Positions 31,601 through 43,782 are shown, counted from the first letter of the stretch. The stretch is DNA of 64,000 bases from Neoechinorhynchus agilis (GCA_051530055.1 CM121342.1:15066001-15130000); one strand, 5' to 3'. The notes: a model not told the origin generated them from the sequence alone. Made by a program: numbers and translations.

Positions 31601-34153
31601 GTGAAACCGACGAATACAAACTATTCACGTTTATTCGCCTTTCCAAAATTGGTTCTGAGTACTAGCCGTGACCCCGAGTCCAGCCTCACGACCACCATCA
31701 AGCAGCGGATAACCAATTTTGATCGACTTTTTGAGGAGGCTGTGACGAAAAGTTACAATAATCAAACTCTTACCAAGAAACATCCAGAAGGACCCTTCGG
31801 CCGTCCTTATAATTTGAGTAATAGGATTTCTGCCAAATTGGCAGACGCAGATGTCCGTGGAGCGGTCAGGTTACTCAGTTCCACAGCTACGTTTGCGGAC
31901 AACGACCGCTCGACACTGGAGGCGTTGAGAAGTAAGCATCCTTCAGCTTTGCCACCGATTTTGCCCCCGATACCGGAAAAGTCGCGTCAATCGACGAGGT
32001 GCACGCGGGAGGAACTTAGATGTGCTGTATCCTCGTTCCCCAATGGGTCGGGACATGGACCCGACGGACTTCGACCCCAACACATCAAGGATATGTTGGG
32101 ATTTGGAACGGGAGTGATGGGAATGAAGCTCGAAACCGAACTCGTTAATGTGGTCGATGAAATCATAAATGGACCTCTCCCACTTGAAGCAACGAATTTT
32201 CTATTCTCGGCATCTCTTTGCGCCCTTTCCAAATCAAACGGAGATATTCGTCCGATAGCTGTGGGCTGCACTCTAAGACGTTTGGCAGGGAAGATTTTGT
32301 GTAAGCGACTGAGCGAAAGTGTAGGTGGGCAACTCAGACCTTTTCAGTTGGGCTGCTGTACTCCATGTGGAGCAGAAGCGATAGTGCACTCCACACGTAC
32401 CTATATCGACGCCTCTGCCACCCCAACGGTTGTCCTAAAAGTCGATTTTTCGAACGCCTTTAATACAGTCGATCGAACAGCCTTGCTAAGTACCATTGCT
32501 CGAGAATTACCTGAAGCCTATGAATACTTTGTGAAGGCGTATGGTTCTAAGACACCTCTACATTTCAACGAGCACACCATTTGGTCCGAAACAGGCCTGC
32601 AACAAGGCGATCCTCTCGGCCCCATAGGATTTTCCTTAACAACCAATGGAATATCTCGTAAGCTCAAGGCAAGTTTGAACGTCTGGTACTTGGATGACGC
32701 GACATTGGGCGGTGACCCAAAGACGGTTCTAGAAGACCTGCAATCCCTGCTTGTTTCTGCTGCGGAATTTGGCCTACGTGTCAACCCCGCGAAGTGTGAA
32801 CTATTGCCACTAAATATTTCACATTCTCACATGGCGGATATAATGCAGTCCTTCGAATCCGTTGCCCCAGGAATCCGATTAATCAACCGGCAAAGCTTCA
32901 CTCTTCTCGGCAGTTGCGTCCTGGATGCGAACATAGATCGCGAGATTGAAGAAGAGCTCCCTAAACTGGATCTTTTGTGCTCCCGCGTTCAAGAATTGAA
33001 TGCACACGAAGCTCTCTTCTTGGTGAGAAACTGCCTATACATATCGAAGCTTATGTTCAAGATGAGAGCAGCCCCGTACTTCCGACACACCAAACGTCTC
33101 CTTGACTTAGATGGTTTGATGAAAAAGCATCTTGAGAAGGTAACGAACTGCGCCATCACTGATGAAGCTTGGCAACAAGCTGCCCTTCCGATCAAATACG
33201 GAGGTTTAGGCTTACGAAGTGTGGCTGGTTTGGCCCTTCCGGCATTCGTATCCTCGATGCACAAGACGGAGGAATTACAGGGGGAAATTCTTTTAAACAG
33301 AATGCCGAAGCCATGCAAACTATTGAAACAGGGAGTCACATCATGGCTCTCGCAGACCGGTCTGCAACAAGCTCCAACCAACGCGCACGAACAATCTGCT
33401 TGGGATAACCCCTTAATCCTGACGGCTCACAACAAACTAAAAGGCCAGATGGACGAGATGTCTCAAGCTAGACTTGTGGCCAGTTTCTCGAATGAGTCAG
33501 GCGCATGGTTGAACGTTTTGCCAATTGGTACTTTGGGAACTTTGCTGGACGACGAGACAGTTCGAATAGCCGTCGCTCTACGTTTAGGACTTCCAACCTG
33601 TGCCCCACACCAGTGCCGATGTGGAATAAAAGTTGACGTGCTCGGGAGACATGGACTCTACTGCAGGAGATCGAGCGGTCGTTTCCCAAGGCACGCAGAG
33701 CTCAACGCGATCATTAGCAGAGCTCTGAACTCGATCCACGTTCCAACCATCCTGGAGCCCAATCACCTCTGTCGCTCGGATAGTAAGCGTCCCGACGGTA
33801 TGACCGTTTTCCCTTAGAAAGAAGGGAAGAGTCTAATTTGGGACGCAACATGCGTGGACTCACTCGCCCTGCCCAACCGGCAAGATGCTTTAGCGGAGAC
33901 GGAAGGAGCAGCGAGTGCCGCCGAAAGGAGGAAAGCGGAGAAATACAATGAGCTCAAACAAAATTACATTTTCCTTCCTTTCGGCGTGGAGACACAAGGG
34001 GCGCTGGGATCTTCGGCACGAAGCTTTTGTGCCGAACTCGGAAGACGACTTGCAGCAGAAACAGGGGAGCGACGCGAGAGGATTTTCCTAATCCAAAGAA
34101 TAAGCCTCGCAATCCAACGAGGAAATGCGGTCAGCGTCCGGGGGACGATTTAA
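31601..34153 (+). pseudogene. R2-like ORF: reverse transcriptase plus REL endonuclease, one in-frame stop
   Basis: The RT begins after an N-terminal region with DADVRGAVRLLSS. Motifs: GPDGLRPQHI, VLKVDFSNAFNTVDR, GLQQGDPLGP, active site WYLDDATLGG. A thumb region follows, then CRCGIKVDVLGRHGLYC (zinc knuckle) and RPDG...LIWDATCVD of the PD-(D/E)XK type nuclease. The conserved FLPFGVETQGALGSSA and LIQRISLAIQRGN blocks close the protein. The frame is open from 31601 to a TAG at 33815-33817 and continues in the same frame to 34153. The stop falls in the nuclease, between RPDG and IWDAT, so this copy is disabled by a single visible change. Confidence 0.85.
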
Positions 34154-34190
34154 TCATTTTAAAATAAATAGTCTTTTTAAAAAAAAATAA
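31601..34190 (+). mobile_element. R2-like LINE (family C), best preserved copy
   Basis: One ORF type with RT followed by a zinc knuckle and a restriction-enzyme-like endonuclease, the layout of R2/NeSL/CRE-group LINEs. The 3' UTR is only about 30 nt and ends in an A-rich tail near 34170-34190. The 5' boundary is uncertain. Fragments of the same family lie at 5110-5445 and 56480-56670. Confidence 0.85.
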
Positions 34191-34221
34191 AAAATTAAGG
34201 GAAAAATATAAAATAAATATA

Positions 34222-34527
34222 ATCTCTAGTTAGAATATAACATTAAAATATTCGTAGATATCTTTTTAAACTTAGCTGCATGGATGGATTTAGGCAGCAA
34301 ACCGGCAACCGCGCAAGGACAAAAACCGAAATTTACATTAATCAATATGCTTATTAAGGTTTTGGCGGGGTAATTTTAATTGATTTCAGTTTAATAGTCT
34401 GGTGAATCTATGAAATAAACAATTGTTAATTCAAACGGAATTTTCTTGACAAGAGAATATGTTAAACATTGTCAGTGACTAAAATGATATTGTTTGTGAT
34501 CAATAATATTGTAAGATTAATTCAATA
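34222..34527. repeat. Left ~300-bp direct repeat of a 2.3 kb unit
   Basis: Matches 36208-36517 with roughly 88 percent identity by eye (for example CTATGAAATAAACAATTGTT and AAAATGATATTGTTTGTGAT are exact). It lies directly after the family-C LINE tail. Confidence 0.8.
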
Positions 34528-35866
34528 GCGAAGGAATCGCGGCATCCGAAAAAAACCTCCACGATCGCTAGGGGAGTCTGTTATATTAAGTTTAGCGAAG
34601 TTACTTAACGATGATGACCAATCTATTCGATAATACAAGTGATTGGCGGAAAATGGATGAATAACAAGACGGTGAATCTTAAAAAATTGTATTTGCTCTT
34701 TAAGTGTATTATGCAATTTTTACATTAGTTTTCATAGCGATGATCGCTCAATTTTACAGCCTTTTTTCGTCAACATCTAAATGAATAGTAACGATTTTCG
34801 CGCATAATGTTTAGCCATCATATCGCATCTTCCGATTAAATTTATCTATACTTCCGATTTTTTTACCCCTACAGCAAACAAGCTTTCTAAATAGTTTTGC
34901 CTTTCTACATGTTGTTCAACAACATTTTTAATTTAGATTTCTCATAGTTTAGTACTAATTTTTAAATATCTATTTCCAGTAGAATTCAATATTTTCATTC
35001 TAACATTAATCTTAGCGATCAATCTTTTCCATGAAATTTAAAGGAAATTTTTTTAATTGTATTACAAGTTGAAATGGATAAAAATTACGACCGTTTAAAT
35101 ATATTTCTAGTAAATCTATTGATGTCAAATATTTGATGCTTGATAGGTAGAATATTAACGAAGGCGAGTTTTAGACTCCGTTTCATGGACGCGTTTTTAA
35201 CACGAAATCATGAAATATTTTTATTATTACATTAATCTTATTCGTTTAATGTTTCAAATAATTTAAGGGAAGAAGATTGCTATTATTTTTTGTTAACAAC
35301 TTACAGCAGCTAAGTTTAACTAATTATTTGAAGAATGCAATATTTAAGTCGGAGTAAATAAGAGATTTACGGTCGCTTAAATGTATTTCTAATAAATATA
35401 TTGATGTCAGATATTTGACGCTTGATAGACAGAATATTTACGAAGGCGGGTAATTCGATCCTAAAAATAATCGTCAACCTAAAGTCCAACTGTTTTTTGC
35501 TCCCTTATTAAAACAATGTGTAAGCATTTATCTTTTCGGCATTTTACCAAGATCGATTTTTAAAGCCATAAGAAAATACTTTTACCAACTAAATATTATC
35601 ATCATAATTTCGGTTGAATATCATTAAAAGCGGCGCAAATATTTTCAAATTTTACTGGAAAGCTCCCTAGACACTAAAGAGCTTTAAGTTCATTCAACTG
35701 AAATTTAATCCATTTGATCACGTTTCACATATTCTTCAAAAACCAGATCGATATCAATTTCATGGTTGGTCCACGTGACCGCTGGTTTTGAATAGAAAGC
35801 GTATCTCTTCAGCAAACTGGTCCATAATCGTCGATATTTGCTGCAATTGAATAATATCTACCAACA
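34528..35866. repeat. AT-rich spacer with internal ~85-bp duplication
   Basis: 35088-35168 and 35366-35448 are diverged copies (TTTCTAGTAAATCTATTGATG against TTTCTAATAAATATATTGATG). The minus-strand frame at about 35855-35700, ending DLVFEEYVKRDQMD, is open for about 50 codons after a GGTAG acceptor-like site. It might be a relict exon. Nothing else is recognised. Confidence 0.4.
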
Positions 35867-36076
35867 ATGCAAAATTCAGCTAATAACTTACCAAATGAAG
35901 AACTCTGTTTAAAAGATACGGAGATCAAGCTTCGTTCTCCCACGACCTCAGCCAGAATCAAAGCAAATCGCAGGCAGCATTTAGGGCAAACTAAGTGGAT
36001 TTTCGACGATGTTGTGCTTGATTTTTCCAAAGCAAATAACCCAGCACTTCAATCCGATTCCATAAATGATCAATAA
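35867..36076 (+). CDS. Small ORF of unknown function with its own poly(A) signal
   Basis: 69 codons starting MQNSANNLPNEELC, with a basic-to-acidic block IKANRRQHLGQTKWIFDD then VVLDFSKANN. AATAAA at 36072-36077 overlaps the stop. Composition looks coding but I recognise no family. It lies between the two 300-bp direct repeats, so it may be a host gene fragment or the cargo of that repeated unit. The opposite strand is also partly open. Confidence 0.35.
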   Translation: MQNSANNLPNEELCLKDTEIKLRSPTTSARIKANRRQHLGQTKWIFDDVVLDFSKANNPALQSDSINDQ

Positions 36077-36207
36077 ACATTTGACATTAACATTTATTTT
36101 ATTTATTGAGCTAACTATCACCTCTAATTACTGTATAATAAATGACCTTAACATCTTATTTTCGTTACGTCCATTGGACAAAAAAAATCGATTTTTTTAA
36201 GAAATCA

Positions 36208-36517
36208 TTTATCTCTAGTTAGAAGATAACATTAAAATATTCGTAGATATCCTTCCAAACTTACCTTCATCGAAGGATTTAGGCAGCAAGCAGGCAACTG
36301 CACAAGGACAAAAAATCGAAATTTACATTAATCAAGCAGCTGATTAAAATTTTGACTTGGTAATTTTGATTAATTTCAGTTTAATATACTGGTCAATCTA
36401 TGAAATAAACAATTGTTAATTCAAACCGAATTTTCTTGAGAAGGGAATATGTAAAACATTGTTAGTGACCAAAATGATATTGTTTGTGATCAATAGCATT
36501 GTAAGATTAATTCGCAT
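36208..36517. repeat. Right ~300-bp direct repeat of the same unit
   Basis: Same orientation as 34222-34527, 2 kb apart. Ends do not show a clear TG...CA, so it is not an obvious LTR pair. Confidence 0.8.
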
Positions 36518-36598
36518 AAACGTTTGAAAAACATAACAAAACGGTGAATAAATTTTGGCAATTTTGAGGGCTCTCTTCGTTAGATGAAATTTCACTCG

Positions 36599-37389
36599 TC
36601 AATTTACGTACGCGGAATCACCTTTAATTCCCTTTACCCAAAGAAAGCGTTCAAATCTGCGGACCGTGGTACCGGAGAAAAGATTCATCTTGAAATTCTC
36701 TATTTTCCGGTAATCATGGAACTCGCTGCAGGTAAATTGTGCTCCGTTATCTGAGACCAATACTTTGGGCACATCCTTGCGCGCGAATATTTCTCTAAGC
36801 TTGTTCACTACGGCGGACGACGTTATTTTGTTTATGCTGACAACCCCTGGCCATCTCAAGTATGAGTCAACCGCCACCAACCAACTGTGACTTGGACCCG
36901 CTAGATCGATATGCACTTTCTCCCACGGTCTATTTGAGAGTGGCCAAAAGTTCAACGGTACCTTGCTCACAATCAATCTTTGTTCTTGGCATTGTTGGCA
37001 CAATCCAACGAATCTTATGAGATCTGCATCCATTCCGGGCCACCATATATGATGCTTCGCTAATGCCTTCATTCCTGAGATTCCAGAGTGGCCACTATGT
37101 AAATAAGCTAGGACGCGCTTTTGAAGACTCTTTTTTCCACGGCCAATTCTAATTTTCGAATTTTGAAAGGTTCTAGCTCATTTGATACTCTTTCCGGCCA
37201 TCGGAATTGCACATACTGTTTGACCAACTTGAGCGTTGTTTCTTCTTTTGTTGCCCGTTGAAGTGTTTCCACTGATAGGCCAAACTCGTTTAGATTCGAC
37301 ACGATCATCTTAGCCTCCTCACAAGACTCCTCATACCGGTCCATGTTCTTCATCAACGAAACATCGCCACAGTTCATTTTATACAGCAT
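36599..37389 (-). mobile_element. Gypsy integrase-region fossil
   Basis: Minus-strand pieces with the integrase zinc-binding region (HHIWWPGMDADL) and core (WEKVHIDLAGP, SDNGAQFT). It is related to, but not the same as, the Gypsy element at 17-25 kb. It is a short, broken remnant with no LTR seen. A family-D LINE abuts its 5' side. Confidence 0.8.
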
Positions 37390-37399
37390 GTACTATCAA

Positions 37400-39860
37400 T
37401 TACCCTGTCCTCCGAACAAACGATTGCTTCCACTCATGCTCAGCTGCGGCAAACATTTCCAAAATGCTATCTGGCTGCTTGAGGAATAGTGCATTTTTTA
37501 GCAGAACCTCTCCAAAAATAAGACGTTGCTCCGGAGATCTACCGCAACTAAAAAACGTAAGGCTAGAGATGGCCCATGCTTTCCAAATTTGAACGCGTTT
37601 TTTGTCCGTTAGGTTCAGCTTACTTGCTCTAATATAAAAACGTTTTGCTAATTTAAGAATTTTATTAAAATGTGTCAGATCAAATTTCTCATTCAACCTT
37701 GCATTAAAATTATATCCTAAAATCTTAATTCGGTTGAATTTTTTGTTATTTGAATCTTGGTCTACAATTGGTAGGATTTGTTCCCTGATGATCCTTTTTA
37801 ACTTTTTGGTAATATAAGGGCTACCAGCCACGGCCATAATGTTTGTTTTATTGCAATTCAAGCTTAGGCCCATTAAGTTTGACTGTCGATTAATAAAAGA
37901 TACGAGGTCTCTCATTAACACCAGGAGTTCCCAGGAGTTATCGGTAAAAAGAACCGCGCTATTGTCGTCTGCGTAGATAATCGTTTTCACCCCATCTCTT
38001 GAATAGCCCGAGATGAATTGTATCGCAACCAGGAATAGTATTGGCGATAGCGGTGAACCCTGAGGGAGACCTTCAGTTGGGAAGAAAACTGCCGTCCGTG
38101 TCGTCCTCGAAGTAAAAGGATTTTGAGCTAAGTATATCCCATAGGCGGGCAAGAATATCGGTAGGAAAATTGTGGTGTAGGTTCATATTGTCATAGGCCG
38201 CTGAGAATTTAAAAGAAATTAAGCATTTGCATTTGCATGGGTTGAGGGAAAGAGGAGAATAGATATCCCTAACGGCCGAAATGACCGACCTACCCCGAAG
38301 AAACCGTGACAGTTTCAGGAGATGATGTCCTTCTCCACACAAAATTCCATGAGGTAGTCAGCGAGTGCCTTCTCATATAACGATACTAGAGAATTTTGTA
38401 TTGAGATGGGGCTCAGGTCAGATGGGAAAGTAACTGTACGTTTTTTGCCTTTAACCAGGAGGATACGGCGTGATATGTTAATTTTTTCCCACTCGTCCTC
38501 AGATGCCCGTAGAATGCAAGAAATAATTGCTGGTTTTATTGATGGATCAATAAATATAAGACATTTCGAGGGAGCCGAGAAATTATTCGTACACATCTTG
38601 ACGGATTTATCCCAAGCCCTTAGCAAATCATTCGAAGTCAAGTCTCCATTATTTAGGGATCGCAGCAAAGGCAACTTCAGCCAATTACCATTGGGCACTA
38701 AGCCAGCACCAAACGATAATTTCTCAATAATCTCATTAACCACTGATTTGTCAGAGGTGTCTCGAATCCAACGAGACGCTCTGACTCTCCACCTAACATA
38801 TTTGGAGTTTTTTAGAATGCGCCAGAAAGATTTAGTGGAAGATGAAAGACGCTTAATGATCCGGTGATGAACGGCTAAATGAAGCCTATAATTGCAAGCC
38901 CAGTATTTTCGCGTCCAAATACGCTTAGACGTGTCATCCTGTAAAAGATCGCAAATTATTCAAGATTACCCTACCAGTTACAGAATAATTAGGTACTGAT
39001 AAAAATATATTGGGCATTTTAGAAATTAGATGATTCCACGCCGGAAGGGTACTATAATTCGGCATTGTACGCTTGATTGCGAAATTGAAGAAGGCTACGT
39101 TCAGGGGAGAGAAGCGATATTTTCGGGATAATGACAGGCCGTCCGTAATATTCCATGTTGACATATCATGGAAGCAAATTTCCGCAATCGACGTCTGTTT
39201 GGCGGGGGATATTGTCACGCGTCGATCCAATGGGGCGAAACAACCATCCAAGAAGGAATGAGAATTGTTATGGAGCCTGTGAAAAGTAAGTTGAATAAGA
39301 CAGATGAATTCGTGTGTGCCATCACGATTGGCCACAGCCCGGGTCCATTTACCGGACGGATCATTAAAATCCCCGAACAAGAGAATGTTCCCAATGCCAA
39401 GAATGTGTTGAAGAATGTCCGTGGTTGTGGATTTATGGATAAAATTAGGGCGAACATACACATTTCCTATTAAAACGTTTCCTCCAGCTTTTCCTTTCAT
39501 CTCGAATAGAGCGAAAGATAAGTTCTCATTTACATAACTTTGAACAAGAGAGACGCATAACTCTTTCTTGAATAGAGACAATAGGCCAGAGGAATGAGGG
39601 TTTAACGGAGAAGAAGGGAAAACGTCGTATTTGATCAGAACTGAAGTAGGTAATAAATTATTAAATTCGAAAGCTGTTTTCTTTACTTCTTGGACGCAAA
39701 TAAAATCCCGGTTAATGTGATTAAAAAAATTAAGTTTATTAAAAGCCGCGGCTCCTCCGGAGTTCCACTGAAGGCAGTGAAGATTCAGGGTGCTGGAGAG
39801 GTCCCACTTGGCATCATTCAATGGAGATGGGCTCCATGAGTGCATCAGAATCGCTAGTAA
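37400..39860 (-). pseudogene. LINE D ORF2: endonuclease and reverse transcriptase
   Basis: Endonuclease: LHCLQWNSGG, FICVQEVKKTAFEF, LIGNVYVRPNFIH, LLFGDFNDPSGKW. RT: FPSDLSPISIQNSLVSLYE, GLPQGSPLSPILF, active site TIIYADDNSAV, ILGYNFNARLNEK, and SCGRSPEQRLIFGE near the end. The arrangement and motifs match family B at lower identity. Frameshifts split it into four pieces. Confidence 0.8.
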
Positions 39861-40377
39861 TGATTCTACTGGCTGAGACATCATTAGCAGCACTGCGTGG
39901 AGCTTTCTTGTTCACTTTGTCACGGACCTTTGACAAACCCCGCTTACCTTTAGGTTGTGCAGAGACCATCTTGACACCATTGTTCGGGTTGCAATCCGAG
40001 ACTGAAGCAAACTGGTTGGGCGTTGCTGGTTGTATCAAGGTAAGTAACTTGTGAATCTGTTCAGCTAGTTGGTTCTGCGTATTATTGAAGAGCATTGTTA
40101 TTCGGTGCGACACTTCCTCTAATACTTTCTCAAAGATTCTCTGACATATTATATTCTCATTCAAGATGCTTCGACCGTTATCAGCAGCGGCCTTATGAGT
40201 CTCCTGGACCACGGTTTTAGATACCATCGTAGGAATCTAGTTTTTGTTGCTAGCACCAGATGTACCCGCTCTACAAGCGTTTACATATTCCATGAAGCAG
40301 CGGCATCCTTTAAAATAACTCCTATGAGGACCACCACAATTTCCGCACTTGACAATCTTGTTGTTGCAGGCAGTTAA
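39814..40377 (-). pseudogene. LINE D ORF1, C-terminal part
   Basis: At 40350-40250 the minus strand encodes CGNCGGPHRSYFKGC, a zinc knuckle, then a frame break near 40230. An open frame 40227-39814 follows, with a helical segment (VLEEVSHRITMLFNNTQNQL) and a basic tail (KGKRGLSKVRDKVNKK). The end overlaps the start of the endonuclease frame. Confidence 0.6.
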
Positions 40378-40379
40378 CT

Positions 40380-42178
40380 AAAAAATTTTTATTCGGCAAA
40401 GGCAAACCATGGATCGAACGCTGTCGCTGAATAACTGAAGCAACATTCTATACTAGTTACTATCCGTTTTTGGAAGTCATAACCCGATCCACTGCATGGA
40501 TTTGTTGGCCCAGTCTGCTGAGGAAATCCACTCAAAGGGTAGTCTAGACAGGGTTTTCAAGAAAACACAGCGGAATTTTAGGCGTTGTTCTGGAGGCCTT
40601 CCTCTGGAATAAAAACTAGGCCTGAAATAGCCCAAGAGCACCATATTACTTTGCATATCTTGGCGCTAAGCCCAATACGAGCGGCACGTCTCGCCTTAAC
40701 TCTGACTGTCTGTAAAAGTTTTTTCATCTTGTGTATATCGGAGGCGGGCGAGAGGTTATTAGTGAAAGTATAACCTAAAATATCAAGCTTCTTATAAGCA
40801 GGGTCGAAATCTAACCCACAAAAATCCTTGATATAATCCCGGATGTTCTTCTTACCCACTCGAGATTTAGATTTTATTAAAAATTTCGCCTTCTTTTGAT
40901 TCAAAGAGAGACCCATTTGAGGTAGGTGGGATTTTAGAAAGTTCAGCACGGCAGCCAGTTTCGCACGTGCTCTCAAATAATTTAACTCTTTGATAACTAC
41001 AGTAAGGTCATCGGCGTACATAGTGACGCTACGACAAATCGTGCAATTTTTAATCAAAAATTGAGTTGCCAAGCCAAAAAGTATGGGTGATAAAGGTGAG
41101 CCTTGAGGAACCCCTTTGGATTGATAGAATATAGACCTTGATGGGTCATCTTCAAAGAAAAATCGTTTACATTTCAGGATGTTGTTCACCCTAGCAATTA
41201 TATTAAAAGGAAAACAAAAAAATCTTAAAATATTCACCATAAAAGCAATGTCAATATTATCAAAAGCTTTAGAAATATCGAAAGAGATAAGAATGTTTGT
41301 TGACTTGGGGTGACTAAAAAGGTTATCTATTATTTGAGCAATTTCAGTATGAACAGGTTTCCCTGGGAGGAAACCATGACAGCGCTCATCAATAAGGTGA
41401 TGTTTAAAAGAAAAATCCATTATAATTTTGGCCAGAACTCGCTCGTATATGGAAACAAACGAATTCTGAATGGAGATAGGTCTCACATCACTAGGTGAAG
41501 AAACAACCCTACCTTTTTTTACAGAGAAATATTCTTTTCGCTATGTTTATCTGAGACCATTTATCAGAAGACGCTGCCACCATGTGATCAGCTAAGGAAG
41601 TGATATTTGCTTGATTGAGAACGTTGGTGGCTTTGAAACAGGGGGAAGAACCATTGTTCGATGTAAGATTTCTTGAACCCCACCAAATGATAAAATCATT
41701 CCAACGTAAATCAAAACGACGAGGCTTAATTTGAATAAAATTATTGAAGACCGGGACATTACTTGCTCCATTGCAATGTTCAATGCAAAGAGCGCGAATA
41801 ACATTGTCGCATCCCGAAGTTTTAACCCAACTCGCTGCGGCCCTTTTCCAGGGACAAAATCTTTTTGATGCAACGACATGCCACCAAGGAGAGGAATAAG
41901 GCATAAAGTGGCTACTTCGCTTACTGTCGCAAGCTATTTGAAATCGAGTTCTACAGGGCCAGTATAAAGAGGACCAAAACTTAATCGACTCCCGATCATC
42001 GATTGCCTTAGCCATAAAAAGTTGTCTGTCATACAGAGAAAGTACTTTTGGTTTCTGCATTTTCGACCCGATACTTCTCGTGGCCGTTGTTAAAATCGAG
42101 TCACTAGCTGTGACCACAAATTCATTTAAGTCCTTTAGCTGATCAAAAGCGCCAAAAGTGAAAGCCAAATTTATGGCA
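40380..42178 (-). mobile_element. LINE family B, copy 2, 5'-truncated
   Basis: Almost identical to 9360-11170 of copy 1. It has open frames 42168-41509 (start of the RT-proximal region) and 41486-40578 (RT with GVPQGSPLSPILFGLATQ and TMYADDLTVV). The RT core is intact here. A frame change lies near 41500 and another near 40600. The 5' truncation point is 42178, typical of incomplete target-primed reverse transcription. Confidence 0.9.
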
Positions 42179-42280
42179 TTCCTTTTTAACTGGTCGGAGA
42201 TTATACCTATTTTTCAACGATGCTCCCAAATCTCCATATCGGCGCTGGCCAAAATGCTAGCCGCATTGCCCCGCTGCACC

Positions 42281-42414
42281 AAGATGCATTTCTATCCTTA
42301 GACTAAATTGGCTTAATTTTCGTTCAGATAAGTCATCATAATGCAATAAGATGCATTTCTATCCTTAGACTAAATTGGCTTAATTTTCGTTCAGATAAGT
42401 CATCATAATGCAAT
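42281..42414. repeat. Perfect 67-bp tandem duplication
   Basis: Units 42281-42347 and 42348-42414 are identical base for base (start AAGATGCATTTCTATCC). They lie 146 bp downstream of the RpS5 stop, so they may be in or next to its 3' UTR. Perfect identity points to a very recent event or an assembly duplication. Confidence 0.9.
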
Positions 42415-42559
42415 TTTAAGATGTCGATTGTGAATTCGAACTAAAAATGGCACAAAACTCTGTCTGAATCGTACTTGTGAAACTGAGTTGATTTCGCTTC
42501 TTATGAGGCGCATTGACACGCTTACTTTCTAATAAATTTTTTCTTTCAAATTGAAAAAA

Positions 42560-43276
42560 TCAACGGTTTGACTTGGCAACACGCTCAAGTTCATCCTTCT
42601 TTTTAATGGCATAAGAATTCGACGATCCTTTGGACGCATTGATGAGTTCATCTGCCAAACATTCAGCAATCGTCTTTATATTGCGGAACGACGCCTCGCG
42701 AGCTCCAGTGCATAACAAATAAAGAGCCTGGTTGACTCTACGAAGTGGGCTAACGTCAACGGCTTGTCTTCGTACGGTTCCGGCACGTCCAACACGAGTG
42801 GAATCTTCGCAAGGTCCACTGTTGACGACAGCTTGGATGAGTACTTGAATCGGGTTTTCTCCGGTTAATAAATGAATAATTTCAAATGAATGTTTCACAA
42901 TTCTTATAGCCATCATCTTTTTACCCGCATTCCGACCATGGAACATCAAGGAACAAACGAGGCGTTCAACGATTGGACACTTTACTTTCCGAAACCTCTT
43001 TTGTTGGTACCGTCCGCAATTGTGCGGTAAAAGCTTAGCATACGGACCAGAAACACTGATGTAGTCACTCAAAGACATATCGCTAACTGTTAGATTATCC
43101 GTTCTCCACTTGTTGAACAATTTGACATTCATGTTAGGATTGACGAGTTCACTTTCAGCCAAACCCGTGCCCTGAGCTTCCAATCCGGGTTCAGTCTGCT
43201 CAACTTCATAATAAAGCTGCTCAGGATCCCCCTCCTGTTGAGGAATTTCAGCGGCCATGCCCCAATGATCAGTCAT
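42560..43276 (-). CDS. RpS5: 40S ribosomal protein S5 (uS7)
   Basis: 238 codons, intact and intronless in the coding part. uS7 sits in the head of the small ribosomal subunit near the mRNA exit and contacts 18S rRNA. Diagnostic blocks are [53 protein letters not shown] and the C-terminus [20 protein letters not shown]. The N-terminal 45 residues (acidic, Gln/Glu-rich) are longer than in many animals. Upstream the sequence is TTTTTCTAG, ATA, ATG, so an acceptor (5'-UTR intron or trans-splice) precedes the start by 3 nt. Highest-confidence host gene in the window. Confidence 0.97.
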   Translation of the reverse strand: MTDHWGMAAEIPQQEGDPEQLYYEVEQTEPGLEAQGTGLAESELVNPNMNVKLFNKWRTDNLTVSDMSLSDYISVSGPYAKLLPHNCGRYQQKRFRKVKCPIVERLVCSLMFHGRNAGKKMMAIRIVKHSFEIIHLLTGENPIQVLIQAVVNSGPCEDSTRVGRAGTVRRQAVDVSPLRRVNQALYLLCTGAREASFRNIKTIAECLADELINASKGSSNSYAIKKKDELERVAKSNR

Positions 43277-43782
43277 TATCTAGAAAAATGGGATAAAAAA
43301 GACGTGAGGCTTTGTTGGAAGAGAGTACGTTATTTTCAACACTTTCTTTCGTTCCGTCGTTTTAGATAAAACGTAGGAATGTCGTCATAATTGACTAAGT
43401 GACGTCGCTTTCAAAAAATAGAAGCTGTCCAAGGGCGACGTTTGCTCGCAAGTGATATCGCCCACTCTATAAAATGAACGTAAAGCTTGTATTTTTCTCC
43501 GAAAACCGACGTACATGATCAAATATATTTTAAAATTATTTTTCTTTATTTCACCTGACCGAAGTAAGATGTCATTATTAAGTTTCTTTCATCTTGGATT
43601 CGGAATTTGGACGTCCCTTCATCGGCTTTTTAATTTTCTTTCTAAGCAATCACTTCTCTAATGTAAGAAGAGATTGGTGTGGATTCATTCCAAGAAAAAC
43701 TAAGAAGTTGACGAAGGGACGTCCTAAATCTGGATCAATAAAAATGGCTTGCCATCTTAGCGATGGCACTCTTTATTATTAA
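43277..43782. other. Region upstream of RpS5, shared with the start of a repeat on the other strand
   Basis: About 300 bp next to RpS5 should hold its promoter. No TATA box is obvious. From 43594 a plus-strand frame contains RRDWCGFIPRKTKKLTKGRP, which looks coding and may belong to the ORF1-like sequence that follows. Confidence 0.35.

Larger units (their letters stand above)
37400..40379 (-). mobile_element. LINE family D (relative of B), 5' end lost
   Basis: Contains the 3' part of ORF1 with a zinc knuckle (about 40377-39814) and ORF2 (about 39890-37400). The 5' side is cut at 40379 exactly where the 3' end of LINE B copy 2 begins, so B copy 2 landed inside or at the broken end of D. Frame changes near 38940, 38320 and 38100. 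Confidence 0.85.

Noticed and set aside
31601-34153. Non-mobile domesticated reverse transcriptase or diversity-generating element
   Set aside because: Nuclease, zinc knuckle, A-rich tail and fragments elsewhere make it an ordinary LINE.
34222-36517. LTR pair of a retrotransposon
   Set aside because: No clear TG...CA ends and no gag or pol between the repeats.
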